Positions 1 to 9,176 of a stretch of DNA of 40,903 nt are shown one piece after another. The position numbers and the translations under genes were made by a program. The notes below the pieces were generated by a model. It saw only the letters and a program-made list of their open reading frames with translations, ran no database searches and was not told the DNA's origin. The stretch is from a virus: positions 1-40,903 of IMG/VR virus record IMGVR_UViG_3300045931_000083. The stretch is one strand, 5' to 3'. Within the stretch, counting starts at the first letter, position 1. Each line of letters starts with the position of its first letter.

Positions 1-126
1 TGTTGAGCGCGGTGGCGATATCCTCGAAGCCGGCGTAGGACAGGGCGCCGAGCGGGATCACGTCGCCCAGCTCGACGGCGGTGCCGAGAGATCCTCCCCG
101 GCTGTAATTGGTCACCTGCCAATTGC
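1..126. repeat. direct terminal repeat, left copy
   Basis: These 126 bases are identical to 40764-40889. The minus-strand frame read through position 1 continues in frame at 40763. The repeat therefore looks like the overlap of a circular (or circularly permuted) genome and not like two independent repeats. Because the fibre gene is itself built of related modules, a collapsed internal repeat cannot be wholly excluded. Confidence 0.85.
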
Positions 127-2116
127 CGCTGCCAAGGCTGAACGCCAAGAAGGTGTCATTGGGCAGACAGGCGATATCCGCCGAGCCCGGCAGGATCATC
201 GAAATCGCATTGTAGATCAGGTCAGGCGTGCCATTGAGCCGAACAAACCGGAACACGCCTTCGTCAGCCGTGCCGAAAGAGGTGATGTCAGTGGCGACGC
301 CGCCCAGTTCGATCAGATTGGAATTGACCGCGCCCAGGTCGGTGGTCGCGGCCGCCAGGACCGAGGCGAACTGGTCGAATTGGACCGCGCCGGTCGGCAC
401 GATTTCGTCCAGCGCGGTCGGACTCTCAATCGGCGTCCCGCCCGACCAATCGGCCGTCGTCGAGCTTTCCTTGACGAACAAGACGAACGGCGTGACATCG
501 GTTTGGAGATAGGCAAAGCCTTGCGGCTGGTCATCATACGCTGCCCGCTCAGCCAGCGTTCCCGAGGCGTCGTAATGCAGTCCCGAGCCGCTTGGCCCTT
601 CGGGGCCCCCAGGGCCCTCACCGCCGGTCAGGCCACGCTCGCCTGCGATCGAGATGTACCAGTCATTGTGTGTGCCCGCGCCGATGAACAGGTCGACGGA
701 AATCGTCAGGTTGCCCGTGGCCGGGAAGTATTCCGAGACGGCACCTTCGAGCACCTTGGCCGCATCGTTCGATGCCGCGCGAAGCCGCTGGCCCTTGACC
801 CAGACCCGGTTGAGATCGGTGTCGAACACCGCGAGCCCGGCTTCGATCGGGAGTTCCGTGGTCGACCGTCCGGTAAACGCCTCCACGTCGACCGGCTCGG
901 CGTCGACGCCGTCCGTGCCGGCCGGGCCCGCCGGCCCTTCGGCGCCCGTCGCTCCGTCCGCACCCGGCGCGCCTGGCGGTCCTGACGGTCCTGGGTCGCC
1001 CTGGGCGCCGCGCTCGCCCGCCGTCGAGATGACCCAGGTGTCGCCGGTGCCAACCCCCTTGGCGTAGTCGGCCAGGATGGTCAGGTTGCCGGTCGCTGCC
1101 GAATAGCTCGACACCGGCCCCTCGAGGATCAGCGAGGCGTCCGGTGACGACAGTCTGAGCCGCTGGCCGGTCTGCCAGACCTTGCCGGGCTCGGCGACCA
1201 CTGTCACCGCACCGGCCGCCACCGGCACCGCGGTGGTCGAAGATCCCGACATGGAGGCCGGATCGAACGGCGTGCCCGGAGCGCCGTCGGCGCCGTCTGC
1301 GCCCGGCGTCCCCGGATCGCCTTGATCGCCCTTGCCGCCGGCCTGGAACAGGTCGAGCGCGACGATCTCACCCGCTACCGGCGCGGTGACGCCGGCATTC
1401 TCCCAGACCCCAGGCACTTCGAAGCCGCCGCTGATCGGGATCACGTCCCCGGTCACCCGCCAGGCGACGAAGCCCATGCCGACCGGACGGTAGAGCGTGA
1501 CCACCGCGCGATAGGTCGGGTTGACCGAGTCGTCGAAGCGGTTGATGTACGGCACTCGGCTGTTGCCGAAGGCGTCGGTGTCGTCGATCAAGAGCTTTGT
1601 GGCGAGCGAGGGATCGGCATTGTCGAAGCCGATCTCGCCAGAACCGATCGAGGCTATGTCGGTTGCGGCTGAATAGATCCATTGCGGCGCAGGCGTGATG
1701 CCGTCGGTGCCGTCCACGCCATCGGTGCCATCGGTGCCAGGCGCACCGGCTTCACCCTGGTCACCGGATAGCGCTGCGGTCATGCCGACGATGTCCGCCG
1801 AGGCGAAGCTGACGCCCTGGGCTCTGAAAGCGACCTGGACCGTGCGATGGGTGGCGCTGGCGATGGTCACATCCTCAACGGCAAACTCCACCCAGGATGA
1901 CGGGTCGCTGACTTCCTGGAGCCGCAACAGCGCCTTGATCGGATTGGTCGGCAGCGCCAGCCCGTCCAGCCAGGGCGCGATGTCATTGGCAAAGCGATCG
2001 GCGGTCGACACCGCGATCTGGGTCACATCGGTCCACGGCCCGGCATTGAAGGTGACATTGCCCGCGCCGGGATCGGCCGCGCCGTCGCCACTGTCCAGCC
2101 AATTGAGTTCGATCAT
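1..2116 (-). CDS. modular collagen-like tail fibre, N-terminal 705 codons (runs off the left end)
   Basis: An open frame starts at ATG 2116-2114 (MIELNWLDSGDG) and stays open to position 1. Joined across the end repeat to 40763-39118 it gives about 1,253 residues. After a 115-residue N-terminal domain come four short Gly-X-Y collagen-like stretches near residues 118-140, 260-287, 365-403 and 492-508. Between them lie two related modules of about 100 residues, each with a GQRLR motif and ending in AGERG. Next comes the first of three beta-rich modules containing GVFRFVRL and LPGSADI. Collagen-like segments are common in phage fibres and form trimers. The gene follows the tail-tip protein directly, as host-range fibres usually do, so receptor binding is inferred. 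The receptor is unknown. Confidence 0.85.
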   Translation of the reverse strand, partial: MIELNWLDSGDGAADPGAGNVTFNAGPWTDVTQIAVSTADRFANDIAPWLDGLALPTNPIKALLRLQEVSDPSSWVEFAVEDVTIASATHRTVQVAFRAQGVSFASADIVGMTAALSGDQGEAGAPGTDGTDGVDGTDGITPAPQWIYSAATDIASIGSGEIGFDNADPSLATKLLIDDTDAFGNSRVPYINRFDDSVNPTYRAVVTLYRPVGMGFVAWRVTGDVIPISGGFEVPGVWENAGVTAPVAGEIVALDLFQAGGKGDQGDPGTPGADGADGAPGTPFDPASMSGSSTTAVPVAAGAVTVVAEPGKVWQTGQRLRLSSPDASLILEGPVSSYSAATGNLTILADYAKGVGTGDTWVISTAGERGAQGDPGPSGPPGAPGADGATGAEGPAGPAGTDGVDAEPVDVEAFTGRSTTELPIEAGLAVFDTDLNRVWVKGQRLRAASNDAAKVLEGAVSEYFPATGNLTISVDLFIGAGTHNDWYISIAGERGLTGGEGPGGPEGPSGSGLHYDASGTLAERAAYDDQPQGFAYLQTDVTPFVLFVKESSTTADWSGGTPIESPTALDEIVPTGAVQFDQFASVLAAATTDLGAVNSNLIELGGVATDITSFGTADEGVFRFVRLNGTPDLIYNAISMILPGSADIACLPNDTFLAFSLGSGNWQVTNYSRGGSLGTAVELGDVIPLGALSYAGFEDIATALN

Positions 2117-2131
2117 GGCCGTTGCCTTTCG

Positions 2132-5100
2132 CTATGGAGCGACTCGCAGCGCGACAAGACGGTAATTAGTTACCTCCCGCGCCGACGATTTTGACGACTG
2201 CTTGAGAACATATGTTTGGTTGTCGTTGGTCTGGTCGGTGAGCGCGACGACTTGCGCCGCCCCGTTGATGTCATCGCCCGGTATCAGTTTGTACTTACAG
2301 TTTCCGACCGGCTCGCTGGTCCCGTATTTGACGATGATAACTTCCAAGGTCTGCCCCTTGTCGCATTTGTAGGAAAACGTTCCGATCAGAACGACGCCGC
2401 CCCGTCGCTTAACCGAAACCTGGGCATTGTTCGCCGCAACGGCGCCGCTCATGTACCGGGTCGAAACTTCATTAGATTTGAAATGCTTGGTCTGAATCTT
2501 GTCGGCCTGGACCGTGCCTGAATAAATCTTGTCGGCTTTGATGGCGCCGCTATCGATGTTGGTCGCCTTGATCGTCAGGTCGGCGATCTTGTCGCCGGTC
2601 AGCTTGAGCCCGCCGATGTGCCGGGTTTCGATCGCGAGGCTGGCGAGGTGTGTCGCCTTCACCTCACCGGCCTTGATGTTCTTGGCGTAGATCGAGTCGA
2701 TCGCCATCTTCGACGCGACAATCTCCGCGTCCTGAATCTCGTTCCGGGTGATGGCGAAGTCCTTGATCGCCGCCGTCGTCACCGCGTCGAGGCCGATCTT
2801 TCCCTCGGTGACCGCGCCGGGTCCGAGCTTGTCGGAGGTGACCGCGCCGGGCCCGAGCTTCGAGCCGTTGACCGCGCCGGGGGCGATCTTGGTGCCATCG
2901 ATGATGCCGTTCTGGATCGCGGCGGCGCTCACCGCGCCGACCGCCAGATGGCCGACGGTGATCTGGCCGGCGGCGATCTGCGCCGATTGCAGGACCTGAA
3001 TCGCGGCCCGCTTGATCTTGACGATCCCGCCCTCGATCACGAACGGGAATTGCCGCGTGGTCAGATTGCCGATCGCCACCTGATCGATATCGAGCAGTGC
3101 GCCAGGCACGCCAGCTGAATCGACGAACAGATAAAAGCCCGCCGACTTGTTGGCGTTGGCGCCGGTGCCATAGACCGTGATCCGGTAAAGGTTCTGGAAC
3201 CCGGGCGGCGTCGGCAGCACCTTCTCGGTGATCACCGCGCCGCTGGCGCTGCCGGCATTGATAAGCTCCTGCAGGGCGTCGGCGAACGCCTCGATGAAAA
3301 TCGGCGTCTCTGGCGTGGTCACCGTGATCCAGTTGGTCCACACAAAGTCGCGGGTCGGGACGGCGCTAGCGAAGATCGCCCGCACCACATAGACGATGCC
3401 GCTGGTCAGATTCTTGGTGAGATCGTAGACGCCAGCCTCGGGCGCCGCCATTTCATCCTGGACAATCAGCGGCCCGATCGACGAGCTCATCCGCACTTCG
3501 AATTTGATGGTCTGGACATCGTCGAGATCGGTGCCCGTCCAGGTCAGGTGAATCGCCGGCCGATCGATGCTGGAACCGCCATCGATGATCTTCGGCACCG
3601 CCTTGAAATTGAGGATCGATTGCGGTGGCGCCCGATCGATGATCTGGACGCTGTCGGGCACGTCGACTTCGTCGGTATCCGGCGACCAATCGTAGTCCGA
3701 TGGATCGACTTCCTGAATTCCCACCACCTGGTCGCCGTCATTGCGATCGGCGATCGACTCCACCCGGAACAGCTTGTCGATGTAGCCATTGCGCTCGCTG
3801 GTCCAGGAGACGAAATCGAGCGGCTCGAGGATGTAGGCTTCGGGCGGCAGCACGATCACGTGGCGCCGGAAGCGCCGCGATTCCTTCATGATCGCGCCCG
3901 ATAGCCGCTGCGCCTGGAACTTGTCCCAGACATGGGCGTAGGTCACGTCGGCGACGTTCTCGCGTCCGTCGTCAGCCTCGACATAAGCGGTCTTGCGGCG
4001 CGGCGGCAGCGCCTTTTCCATCCAGCCGTCGCCAGGTGAAATGAAGGTGGCGTCGACGCCGTTGACGGTGTCGTCGAGCGTCGGGAACATCTTGAAATCG
4101 TGCTCATCGGTCATCAACAGCGCGGCGTCGGTGAACGACAGGACCGGGGCGCCGGAGGAGACGTGCGGGCCGACCTTCGGCTTGTAAATCCCGCCGCAAT
4201 CGGCGATCCGGCCGTTGCAGCATTTGAGCAGTTCGGCGATCTCCGCCCCGGCGTCAGTGTCCCACCAGATTTCGGCGCCGCAGCGATACTGGGCATTGGA
4301 CGTGCCGTCACGGTTGGTGACGATGACGTTGCATTCGTTGATCGCGGCAGCCCAGGGCGCGAACGGCAATTGCGCCGGTGAGACGGTTTGCGGGCCGTAG
4401 ACCCATTCGCCGCGATAGCGAATGCCGCGCATTATGTTGTAGATCACCACCATCGGATTGTTGCTGAACTCGTAGGTCGCGGGCTGGTCCCAGCGGTGCG
4501 TCCCGGAGCCGCCGATCGAAGAATCCTTGGTCGGGTTGTAGAGCTTGATCCCGTTCAGCACGAACAGGCATTCCGGCCGGCCACCCTGAAACAGCTTCTC
4601 GGAATAGCGGCTGGTGACCACCGCATAGGCGACGCCGAAGCCGATATGGCGCCCGTCCCAGTCGCGCGGCCCGGTCGGGAATTTCGAGGACAGGTAATCG
4701 TCGGAGCTGGTCTGGTCGCCCATGTGGACCTTGATCCACAAGTAATCGATGCCGTTTTTGCGATATTGCGGCACCGCGAAGCCGCGACCGCTTGAGCCGC
4801 TCTGCCAGGTGATCTTCTCGCCGTTGACGTAGATGTCGAGGACGTTGCTGATCGGCAGGTCGGACAGACGGATGATCTGGACCAGGTAGGCATGGGGCAC
4901 CTTGTTCGTCTCGCCCCAGTGCCGCAGATACACCGCCGAGCCGGCGGTCGCCCATCTCCCGACGATCATCCCGCGCGAGGTTGAATCGCCGACCGTCATC
5001 GTCGCCTGGACGCCGCCCGGCTTGTTGGCGCCGACGCCGAGCAAATCGTCAGGCTTGCCCGCCAGCGCCTTGGAAATGTAGGTCAGGCCGAACCCGGCGG

Positions 5101-5197
5101 CGATCTTGAGCAACGCCGAGCCGATGCCGCCGAAGGTCAGCGCGCCGCCCGTGACCGCGGTGATGATCCCACCGAGTGCTGCACCGACTGGAGGCAC
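2132..5197 (-). CDS. tail tip/host-specificity protein (GTA megatron / J-like)
   Basis: The 1,021-residue protein is the last large baseplate gene before the fibre. It begins with a hydrophobic Gly/Ala-rich stretch (about residues 3-45), like many J/gp15-type tip proteins that enter or sit near the membrane. The middle holds a tail-hub fold and fibronectin-like segments, about residues 530-640, suggested by the pattern of Pro and Trp. From about residue 735 to 930 there is a long run of roughly 10-residue repeats of the type GAVxxxKLGP, then a beta-rich end. Position after the tape measure, Dit-like, hub-like and peptidase-like genes matches RcGTA gp11-gp15 order. Role: terminal tail tip contacting the host. 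Family assignment rests on context and general composition. Confidence 0.8.
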   Translation of the reverse strand: MPPVGAALGGIITAVTGGALTFGGIGSALLKIAAGFGLTYISKALAGKPDDLLGVGANKPGGVQATMTVGDSTSRGMIVGRWATAGSAVYLRHWGETNKVPHAYLVQIIRLSDLPISNVLDIYVNGEKITWQSGSSGRGFAVPQYRKNGIDYLWIKVHMGDQTSSDDYLSSKFPTGPRDWDGRHIGFGVAYAVVTSRYSEKLFQGGRPECLFVLNGIKLYNPTKDSSIGGSGTHRWDQPATYEFSNNPMVVIYNIMRGIRYRGEWVYGPQTVSPAQLPFAPWAAAINECNVIVTNRDGTSNAQYRCGAEIWWDTDAGAEIAELLKCCNGRIADCGGIYKPKVGPHVSSGAPVLSFTDAALLMTDEHDFKMFPTLDDTVNGVDATFISPGDGWMEKALPPRRKTAYVEADDGRENVADVTYAHVWDKFQAQRLSGAIMKESRRFRRHVIVLPPEAYILEPLDFVSWTSERNGYIDKLFRVESIADRNDGDQVVGIQEVDPSDYDWSPDTDEVDVPDSVQIIDRAPPQSILNFKAVPKIIDGGSSIDRPAIHLTWTGTDLDDVQTIKFEVRMSSSIGPLIVQDEMAAPEAGVYDLTKNLTSGIVYVVRAIFASAVPTRDFVWTNWITVTTPETPIFIEAFADALQELINAGSASGAVITEKVLPTPPGFQNLYRITVYGTGANANKSAGFYLFVDSAGVPGALLDIDQVAIGNLTTRQFPFVIEGGIVKIKRAAIQVLQSAQIAAGQITVGHLAVGAVSAAAIQNGIIDGTKIAPGAVNGSKLGPGAVTSDKLGPGAVTEGKIGLDAVTTAAIKDFAITRNEIQDAEIVASKMAIDSIYAKNIKAGEVKATHLASLAIETRHIGGLKLTGDKIADLTIKATNIDSGAIKADKIYSGTVQADKIQTKHFKSNEVSTRYMSGAVAANNAQVSVKRRGGVVLIGTFSYKCDKGQTLEVIIVKYGTSEPVGNCKYKLIPGDDINGAAQVVALTDQTNDNQTYVLKQSSKSSAREVTNYRLVALRVAP
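2778..2897 (-). repeat. four 30-bp tandem repeats inside the tail-tip gene
   Basis: Units start at 2778, 2808, 2838 and 2868. The last three share the core accgcgccggg, and the first is more diverged. Each unit encodes ten residues of the GAVxxxKLGP kind. The period keeps the frame, so copy number could change without breaking the gene. Confidence 0.8.
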
Positions 5198-5198
5198 G

Positions 5199-5627
5199 TC
5201 AATTCTCCCCGATTTCGATCCTGAACGCCCGCGACGCTTCAGTCAGCGACACCAACCCCATCGGACCGCCAGGTGCGAACACCACCAGTTCGGCCCCCAC
5301 CACCGGCGCCACCGCTGCCCGGCGCCGTCGGCTCAGCGGGATCAGCGCCGCGTCGCCGACGATCGCCTGCGACGGGTGGATTTCCTGGAAGTGCTCGGCG
5401 AGAATCGCCGCCGTATCCCGATAGCCGAGCTCCCGGAGCAATTCGAGCGATCGGGTCTGGGTCTGGTAGCGGCCTCGAAACGGCTCCGCCAGGTCGAGCC
5501 CGACCACCGCCTTGATGCAGTCGGCGGTGAGCAGCGCGCAATCGTGCGCACCCCACTCAAACGGATAGGGCCGGTGGGCGGAGATCGCGTCGAAAAAAGC
5601 CGTCCGCCAGTTCGCCAGCCGGTTCAT
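5199..5627 (-). CDS. DUF6950-like / NlpC-P60-like tail peptidase
   Basis: The 142-residue protein has the motif WGAHDCALLTADC near residues 25-37 followed by FRGRY, the pattern of the small tail-associated proteins annotated as DUF6950. These occupy the place of the gp14 cell-wall peptidase in gene transfer agents. The Cys in HDC is the likely nucleophile position if it is an active NlpC/P60-type enzyme. A clear downstream catalytic His motif is not obvious, so activity is uncertain. Its start overlaps the stop of the hub gene by four bases, indicating translational coupling. It probably helps the tail tip cross peptidoglycan. Confidence 0.7.
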   Translation of the reverse strand: MNRLANWRTAFFDAISAHRPYPFEWGAHDCALLTADCIKAVVGLDLAEPFRGRYQTQTRSLELLRELGYRDTAAILAEHFQEIHPSQAIVGDAALIPLSRRRRAAVAPVVGAELVVFAPGGPMGLVSLTEASRAFRIEIGEN

Positions 5628-6298
5628 TGCTTGTCCTTTTTCTTCTTGTTGCGCTGCCGTTGCTCTCTGACCGACAGCGCGCCCCAGGCGACGGTCCAGT
5701 TGGCGACCGCGTTGGTGTATTGATAGAACCGATCGGTGGTCGCCGGGGCGATCGCCCGCGCCTTTTGGGAATCGTCGGAGATCATGTCCGGGTTGGCGCG
5801 GCTCAGTTCGCGCATCTGATTGACGGCGGTGAGTTCGATGACGCCCTGGGCGCCCCGGCGCGGGTCGTTGATGGTGAGGGTATCGACGATCCCGACGAAG
5901 CGAGCCCGCGCCGCCGCGATTGGCGCGCCGGATGCCGGATTGAGCATCAGCCGGTAGACCTGGATCGGCGCCAGGCGCGCATCATAGCCGCGCACCGCGT
6001 TGGCCACCCTGGCGTCGACCCCGCTGAGCCGGATCATAAAGGTCTGCACCGCCAGTTCGGAGGTCGCCACCAGGTCATCGATGGTGAGCAGCGAGCCGGC
6101 GCCGGTGAAGGTGCGGGTGACCGCCGTCCCGGTGAGCGCGTCGATCACTTGCAGGGCGCGGGTTCCCACGTCATCCCAGAAGCCGAACGATGTGGGCGCA
6201 CCGGTATTCCGATCCTTGGCGGTGATCCACACCAGGTTCCGAAAGGCGAGCGCGCGGGCCGCCAGCGCCGCCGTCTCCGCGGCGGTCAACGCCTTCAC
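5624..6298 (-). CDS. baseplate hub-like protein (GTA gp13 position)
   Basis: The start is taken as GTG at 6298, whose GTGA overlaps the stop of the upstream gene. A longer upstream extension would lie inside that gene and looks like out-of-frame sequence. The 224-residue product (begins with KALTAAETAALAARALAFRN after the start) has segments such as LVWITAKDRNTG and GIVDTLTINDPRRG typical of the DUF2163-like hub proteins. It ends in a lysine-rich tail. It lies between Dit-like and peptidase-like genes, exactly where the hub sits in gene transfer agents. Function is inferred from order and weak motif resemblance. Confidence 0.7.
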   Translation of the reverse strand: MKALTAAETAALAARALAFRNLVWITAKDRNTGAPTSFGFWDDVGTRALQVIDALTGTAVTRTFTGAGSLLTIDDLVATSELAVQTFMIRLSGVDARVANAVRGYDARLAPIQVYRLMLNPASGAPIAAARARFVGIVDTLTINDPRRGAQGVIELTAVNQMRELSRANPDMISDDSQKARAIAPATTDRFYQYTNAVANWTVAWGALSVREQRQRNKKKKDKQ

Positions 6299-6933
6299 GG
6301 CAGCACCTGCAGCGCTTCGAACGAGATCGAGCCGAAACGTGGCCCGTCGCTGGTCACCAGACTGCCAGGCACGATCATCATTTCGGCGCTGGGCTTCTCC
6401 AGGGCGACCACCGCGTCGATCCCGGCGCCAGGCCGAATCCGTGGCGTCACCCAAAACTCGGTGGTGACCCCGCTGGCGTTGGCGGTGGTGGTGGTCGGGC
6501 TCCAGATTTGGTGCAGGGCCCGGCCGACCGGCGAGCCGTAGTTGAAGCTCAGATAATCGCCGCGCGTCAGCTTATAGCTGGCCGGCAAGCCCTTGAGGCT
6601 CATCCGCTGCGCGTCGGCATTGAGCGAGTTGATCTTGATGTTGGCCGGGGTGACGATCTTCGCCCCGAGCGGGTCAGCCGCCGGGTATTGTCCGCCGGGA
6701 TCCCAGCCATAGAACGTCGTGCGCTGCATCAGAATGCCGTGCAGGATCGCCTTGAGTGAGCGGGCGGCCAGCCGGGGAAGCTGGGCGCTTTCGAACCGCC
6801 CAGACCACAGGTCAGGCCCCAGCTGCTTGACTCGGATTTGCTGGCCGCGCTCGCCCGCGATTTCATCGCTGACCGCCAAGAAAAAGCTCCAGCCGGTCGG
6901 CGGCAGCGCAGGCATGACGATCGACGAAGCCAT
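6295..6933 (-). CDS. distal tail (Dit)-like protein
   Basis: This 212-residue protein comes directly after the tape measure in transcription order, where the distal tail ring protein (gp12/DUF2460 in gene transfer agents) is expected. It is beta-rich, with segments such as GPDLWSGRFESAQLPRLAAR and a C-terminal part reading ISFEALQVLP. It has no signal peptide or membrane helix. The ATG at 6933 is 11 bases after the tape-measure stop. The family match is not obvious by eye, so the call depends mainly on position. Confidence 0.6.
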   Translation of the reverse strand: MASSIVMPALPPTGWSFFLAVSDEIAGERGQQIRVKQLGPDLWSGRFESAQLPRLAARSLKAILHGILMQRTTFYGWDPGGQYPAADPLGAKIVTPANIKINSLNADAQRMSLKGLPASYKLTRGDYLSFNYGSPVGRALHQIWSPTTTTANASGVTTEFWVTPRIRPGAGIDAVVALEKPSAEMMIVPGSLVTSDGPRFGSISFEALQVLP

Positions 6934-6944
6934 GTCTCACCCCC

Positions 6945-9173
6945 TCATAGCCGCCGGTCCCGGTGCGCGGATCGGACCATGTTGGGAAGCCGCTGCTCGA
7001 TGTCGGCTAGCATCCCGTCGCGCATCCTCCGGATCGCCGCGTCATCGGCATTGCCGGCGATGTTGATATTCGGGGCATAGGTCAATGCCACCGCCCCGCC
7101 GCCACCGCCCGCCCTTGACGCCGGGATCACCTGCATCGGCGAGCGCGGCACGATCAGTTCGTCGCGGTGGACCTTATAGGCATGGCCCGGCCACATCGGC
7201 CCGCCAGCCTGGAGCAAGCCCGCGCCGCCGCCGGCTGGGATATTCGGGAAGATCGACCCGACCAGCATATGGATGCCGCTCTTGATAAGCGACCGGCCGA
7301 GCTCCTCGAGTGCATCGCCCAGCGCCTCGACCGCCGACTTGCCTTCCAGGAGCCCGTCGACAAAGGTGTTAAGAAAGTCCTCCGACATCGAGCGCATTTC
7401 GGCCAGCTTGTCGACCAGCCCGCTCATCGCATCGCTGGTGTCGCTGATGCCGTCTTGCAGATCCCGAAAGCCCGCCCCGCTTTCGAGCATCCCCATCACC
7501 CCCTGCACATAGCCGGGCGTGGTGGTGCCGCCGGGCTGGCCGGTATTCCAGGCGCGAATCGCGCCCTCCAGCCCGTACTGTTCGAGATATTGCCCGACCT
7601 TGAAGCGGGCGATGCGGTCCTGGAGATCGGGGCTGGCGCGGAAAGCGGCGGGCGAGACGGAATAGCCCAGCGCCTCACGGGACCAGGGTCCGATATTGGC
7701 CTGCATGATTTGATAGCGGCCGATCTCGCCCGCCGCCCCGGTGGCCGCGTAAGCTTGCGCCGCCGTCATGCCTCGGGTTTCCCAGGCGCCGATCGCATTG
7801 GTCAGTTCATCGGCCAGCGACCCGGCGATCTTCTTTCCGGCCTTCTCGGCGGCGTCCTCGACCGAATCCTCGTCGATCTCGATCTCCACGTCCGCCTTGA
7901 CCTTGGGCGGCACCGTGGCCATCGGATAGGACGGCAATGGCGAGTAGGACGGCTGCGGCGGCGCGCCGGGGATCGCGGTTTCGCCCCGCGCCCGGCGAAG
8001 CTGAAAATCGACGTAGCTCTCGGCCTGCCGCCGCATCGAGCCCATCTGGTCCATCAGCCCGATCGAGTCGCGAATCTCGGCGTTGAGTTGTGCAATGCGC
8101 TCTTGCAGTCGGGCGATCTCGGCATCGAATCCGGAAAGGTCGAAGGTGGCGTCCTCGGCCGCCAGCCGGTCGCGCTCCTTGCGCAGCAATTCGATTTGCG
8201 CTGTTGTCTCGGCGATCTCTTTTTGGTGCCGCTCCAGAAGGTCGTTGGTGTTCTTAATCGGCTCCTCAAGGCCCAGCTTCTCGGCGGCGCCTTCACCGAA
8301 CATCATGTCGAAAAAGGTGCGAACGTTCGGGTCCTCAATAAATGCCTTGGTGACTGCGCCGAGATCAGTCACGGATTTGCCGAACGACTCGATCGCGGTG
8401 ATCCCCTCGGCGGTGGCGATCGCGGCGTTGCGCTTGAAGGCCGACCAGAATTCTTCGATCTTGTCGTGGGCAGCGGCGAGCTTTTGAATCTGCTCGTCGG
8501 TGGCCTGTCCAAATTTCTCGAATTCCCTCCGCGCTTCCTCAAGCGACCCGCTGGCGAAGGCCTCGCCCAGCCCGGCGGCGCCGCGCCCGAAGGCGAGCGT
8601 GGCAATCGCCGCCCGCTGCGCCTCGTCGGTGGTGCGGCTGAGCAGGTCGGCCATGATTTTCATCTGGGTATTGAGGTCTGGTATCTCGCCGCTCGCCGTG
8701 CGCAGCGCCACGCCTTGCGACTCGAGGAAGTCGGCAAAGGCTCCGCCCTTGGTCGCCGCCGCCACCCAGTTGACTTGCAGCTTTTTCAGGCCGGCGTCTA
8801 ATTCCCCGGCAGAGGCGCCGCCGATCTCAGCCGCCCGCCGGAATAGCTCAAGCTGAGTGGGGAGGATGCCGAGCCGCTTCGACGTGTCGACCAGATCATC
8901 GGCCGCCGCGAGAATCTCCCTGATCCCGCTCACGATCTGCTGAACCCCGATCGCGATCCCGGCCGCGCCGAGCATACCCTTGAGGTTGCCGAACGCTGCG
9001 CCGATCCCCGACCCCGACTTGGCGATCTGGGTGTTCATCGCCTTGAAGCGGTTCTCGATCGCGCGGGTCTGGCGCTGCGCGGTGGCGTTCGCCTTGTTGA
9101 GCGCCTTCTCGAATTGCGTGGTCCGCGCCTCTAGCGAGACGACCAGCTTTTGCAGATCCTGCGTCTCGGCCAT
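6945..9173 (-). CDS. tail tape measure protein with embedded muralytic domain
   Basis: The 742-residue protein begins with a coiled-coil segment (TQFEKALNKANATAQRQTRA). A hydrophobic Gly/Ala/Ile segment follows near residues 55-90, then more coiled coil. About residues 460-550 carry a lysozyme/transglycosylase-like region: GAWETRGM, GEIGRYQIMQANIGPW, then RAWNTGQPGG. This resembles lytic transglycosylase folds (catalytic Glu, then GxYQI) found within tape measures. The C-terminal part is Gly-rich (AGGGGGAV). The protein sets tail length, and the embedded domain probably opens the cell wall during DNA entry. It sits immediately downstream of the frameshifting chaperone pair, the standard arrangement. 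Confidence 0.88.
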   Translation of the reverse strand: MAETQDLQKLVVSLEARTTQFEKALNKANATAQRQTRAIENRFKAMNTQIAKSGSGIGAAFGNLKGMLGAAGIAIGVQQIVSGIREILAAADDLVDTSKRLGILPTQLELFRRAAEIGGASAGELDAGLKKLQVNWVAAATKGGAFADFLESQGVALRTASGEIPDLNTQMKIMADLLSRTTDEAQRAAIATLAFGRGAAGLGEAFASGSLEEARREFEKFGQATDEQIQKLAAAHDKIEEFWSAFKRNAAIATAEGITAIESFGKSVTDLGAVTKAFIEDPNVRTFFDMMFGEGAAEKLGLEEPIKNTNDLLERHQKEIAETTAQIELLRKERDRLAAEDATFDLSGFDAEIARLQERIAQLNAEIRDSIGLMDQMGSMRRQAESYVDFQLRRARGETAIPGAPPQPSYSPLPSYPMATVPPKVKADVEIEIDEDSVEDAAEKAGKKIAGSLADELTNAIGAWETRGMTAAQAYAATGAAGEIGRYQIMQANIGPWSREALGYSVSPAAFRASPDLQDRIARFKVGQYLEQYGLEGAIRAWNTGQPGGTTTPGYVQGVMGMLESGAGFRDLQDGISDTSDAMSGLVDKLAEMRSMSEDFLNTFVDGLLEGKSAVEALGDALEELGRSLIKSGIHMLVGSIFPNIPAGGGAGLLQAGGPMWPGHAYKVHRDELIVPRSPMQVIPASRAGGGGGAVALTYAPNINIAGNADDAAIRRMRDGMLADIEQRLPNMVRSAHRDRRL

Positions 9174-9176
9174 CGG

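Noticed and set aside
2778-2897. CRISPR array
   Set aside because: The units are contiguous 30-bp tandem repeats without spacers and they encode protein.
7167-8801. Plus-strand open frame of 544 codons
   Set aside because: It lies entirely antisense to the tape measure; its Arg/Gly/Leu-rich composition is what GC-rich antisense frames produce.
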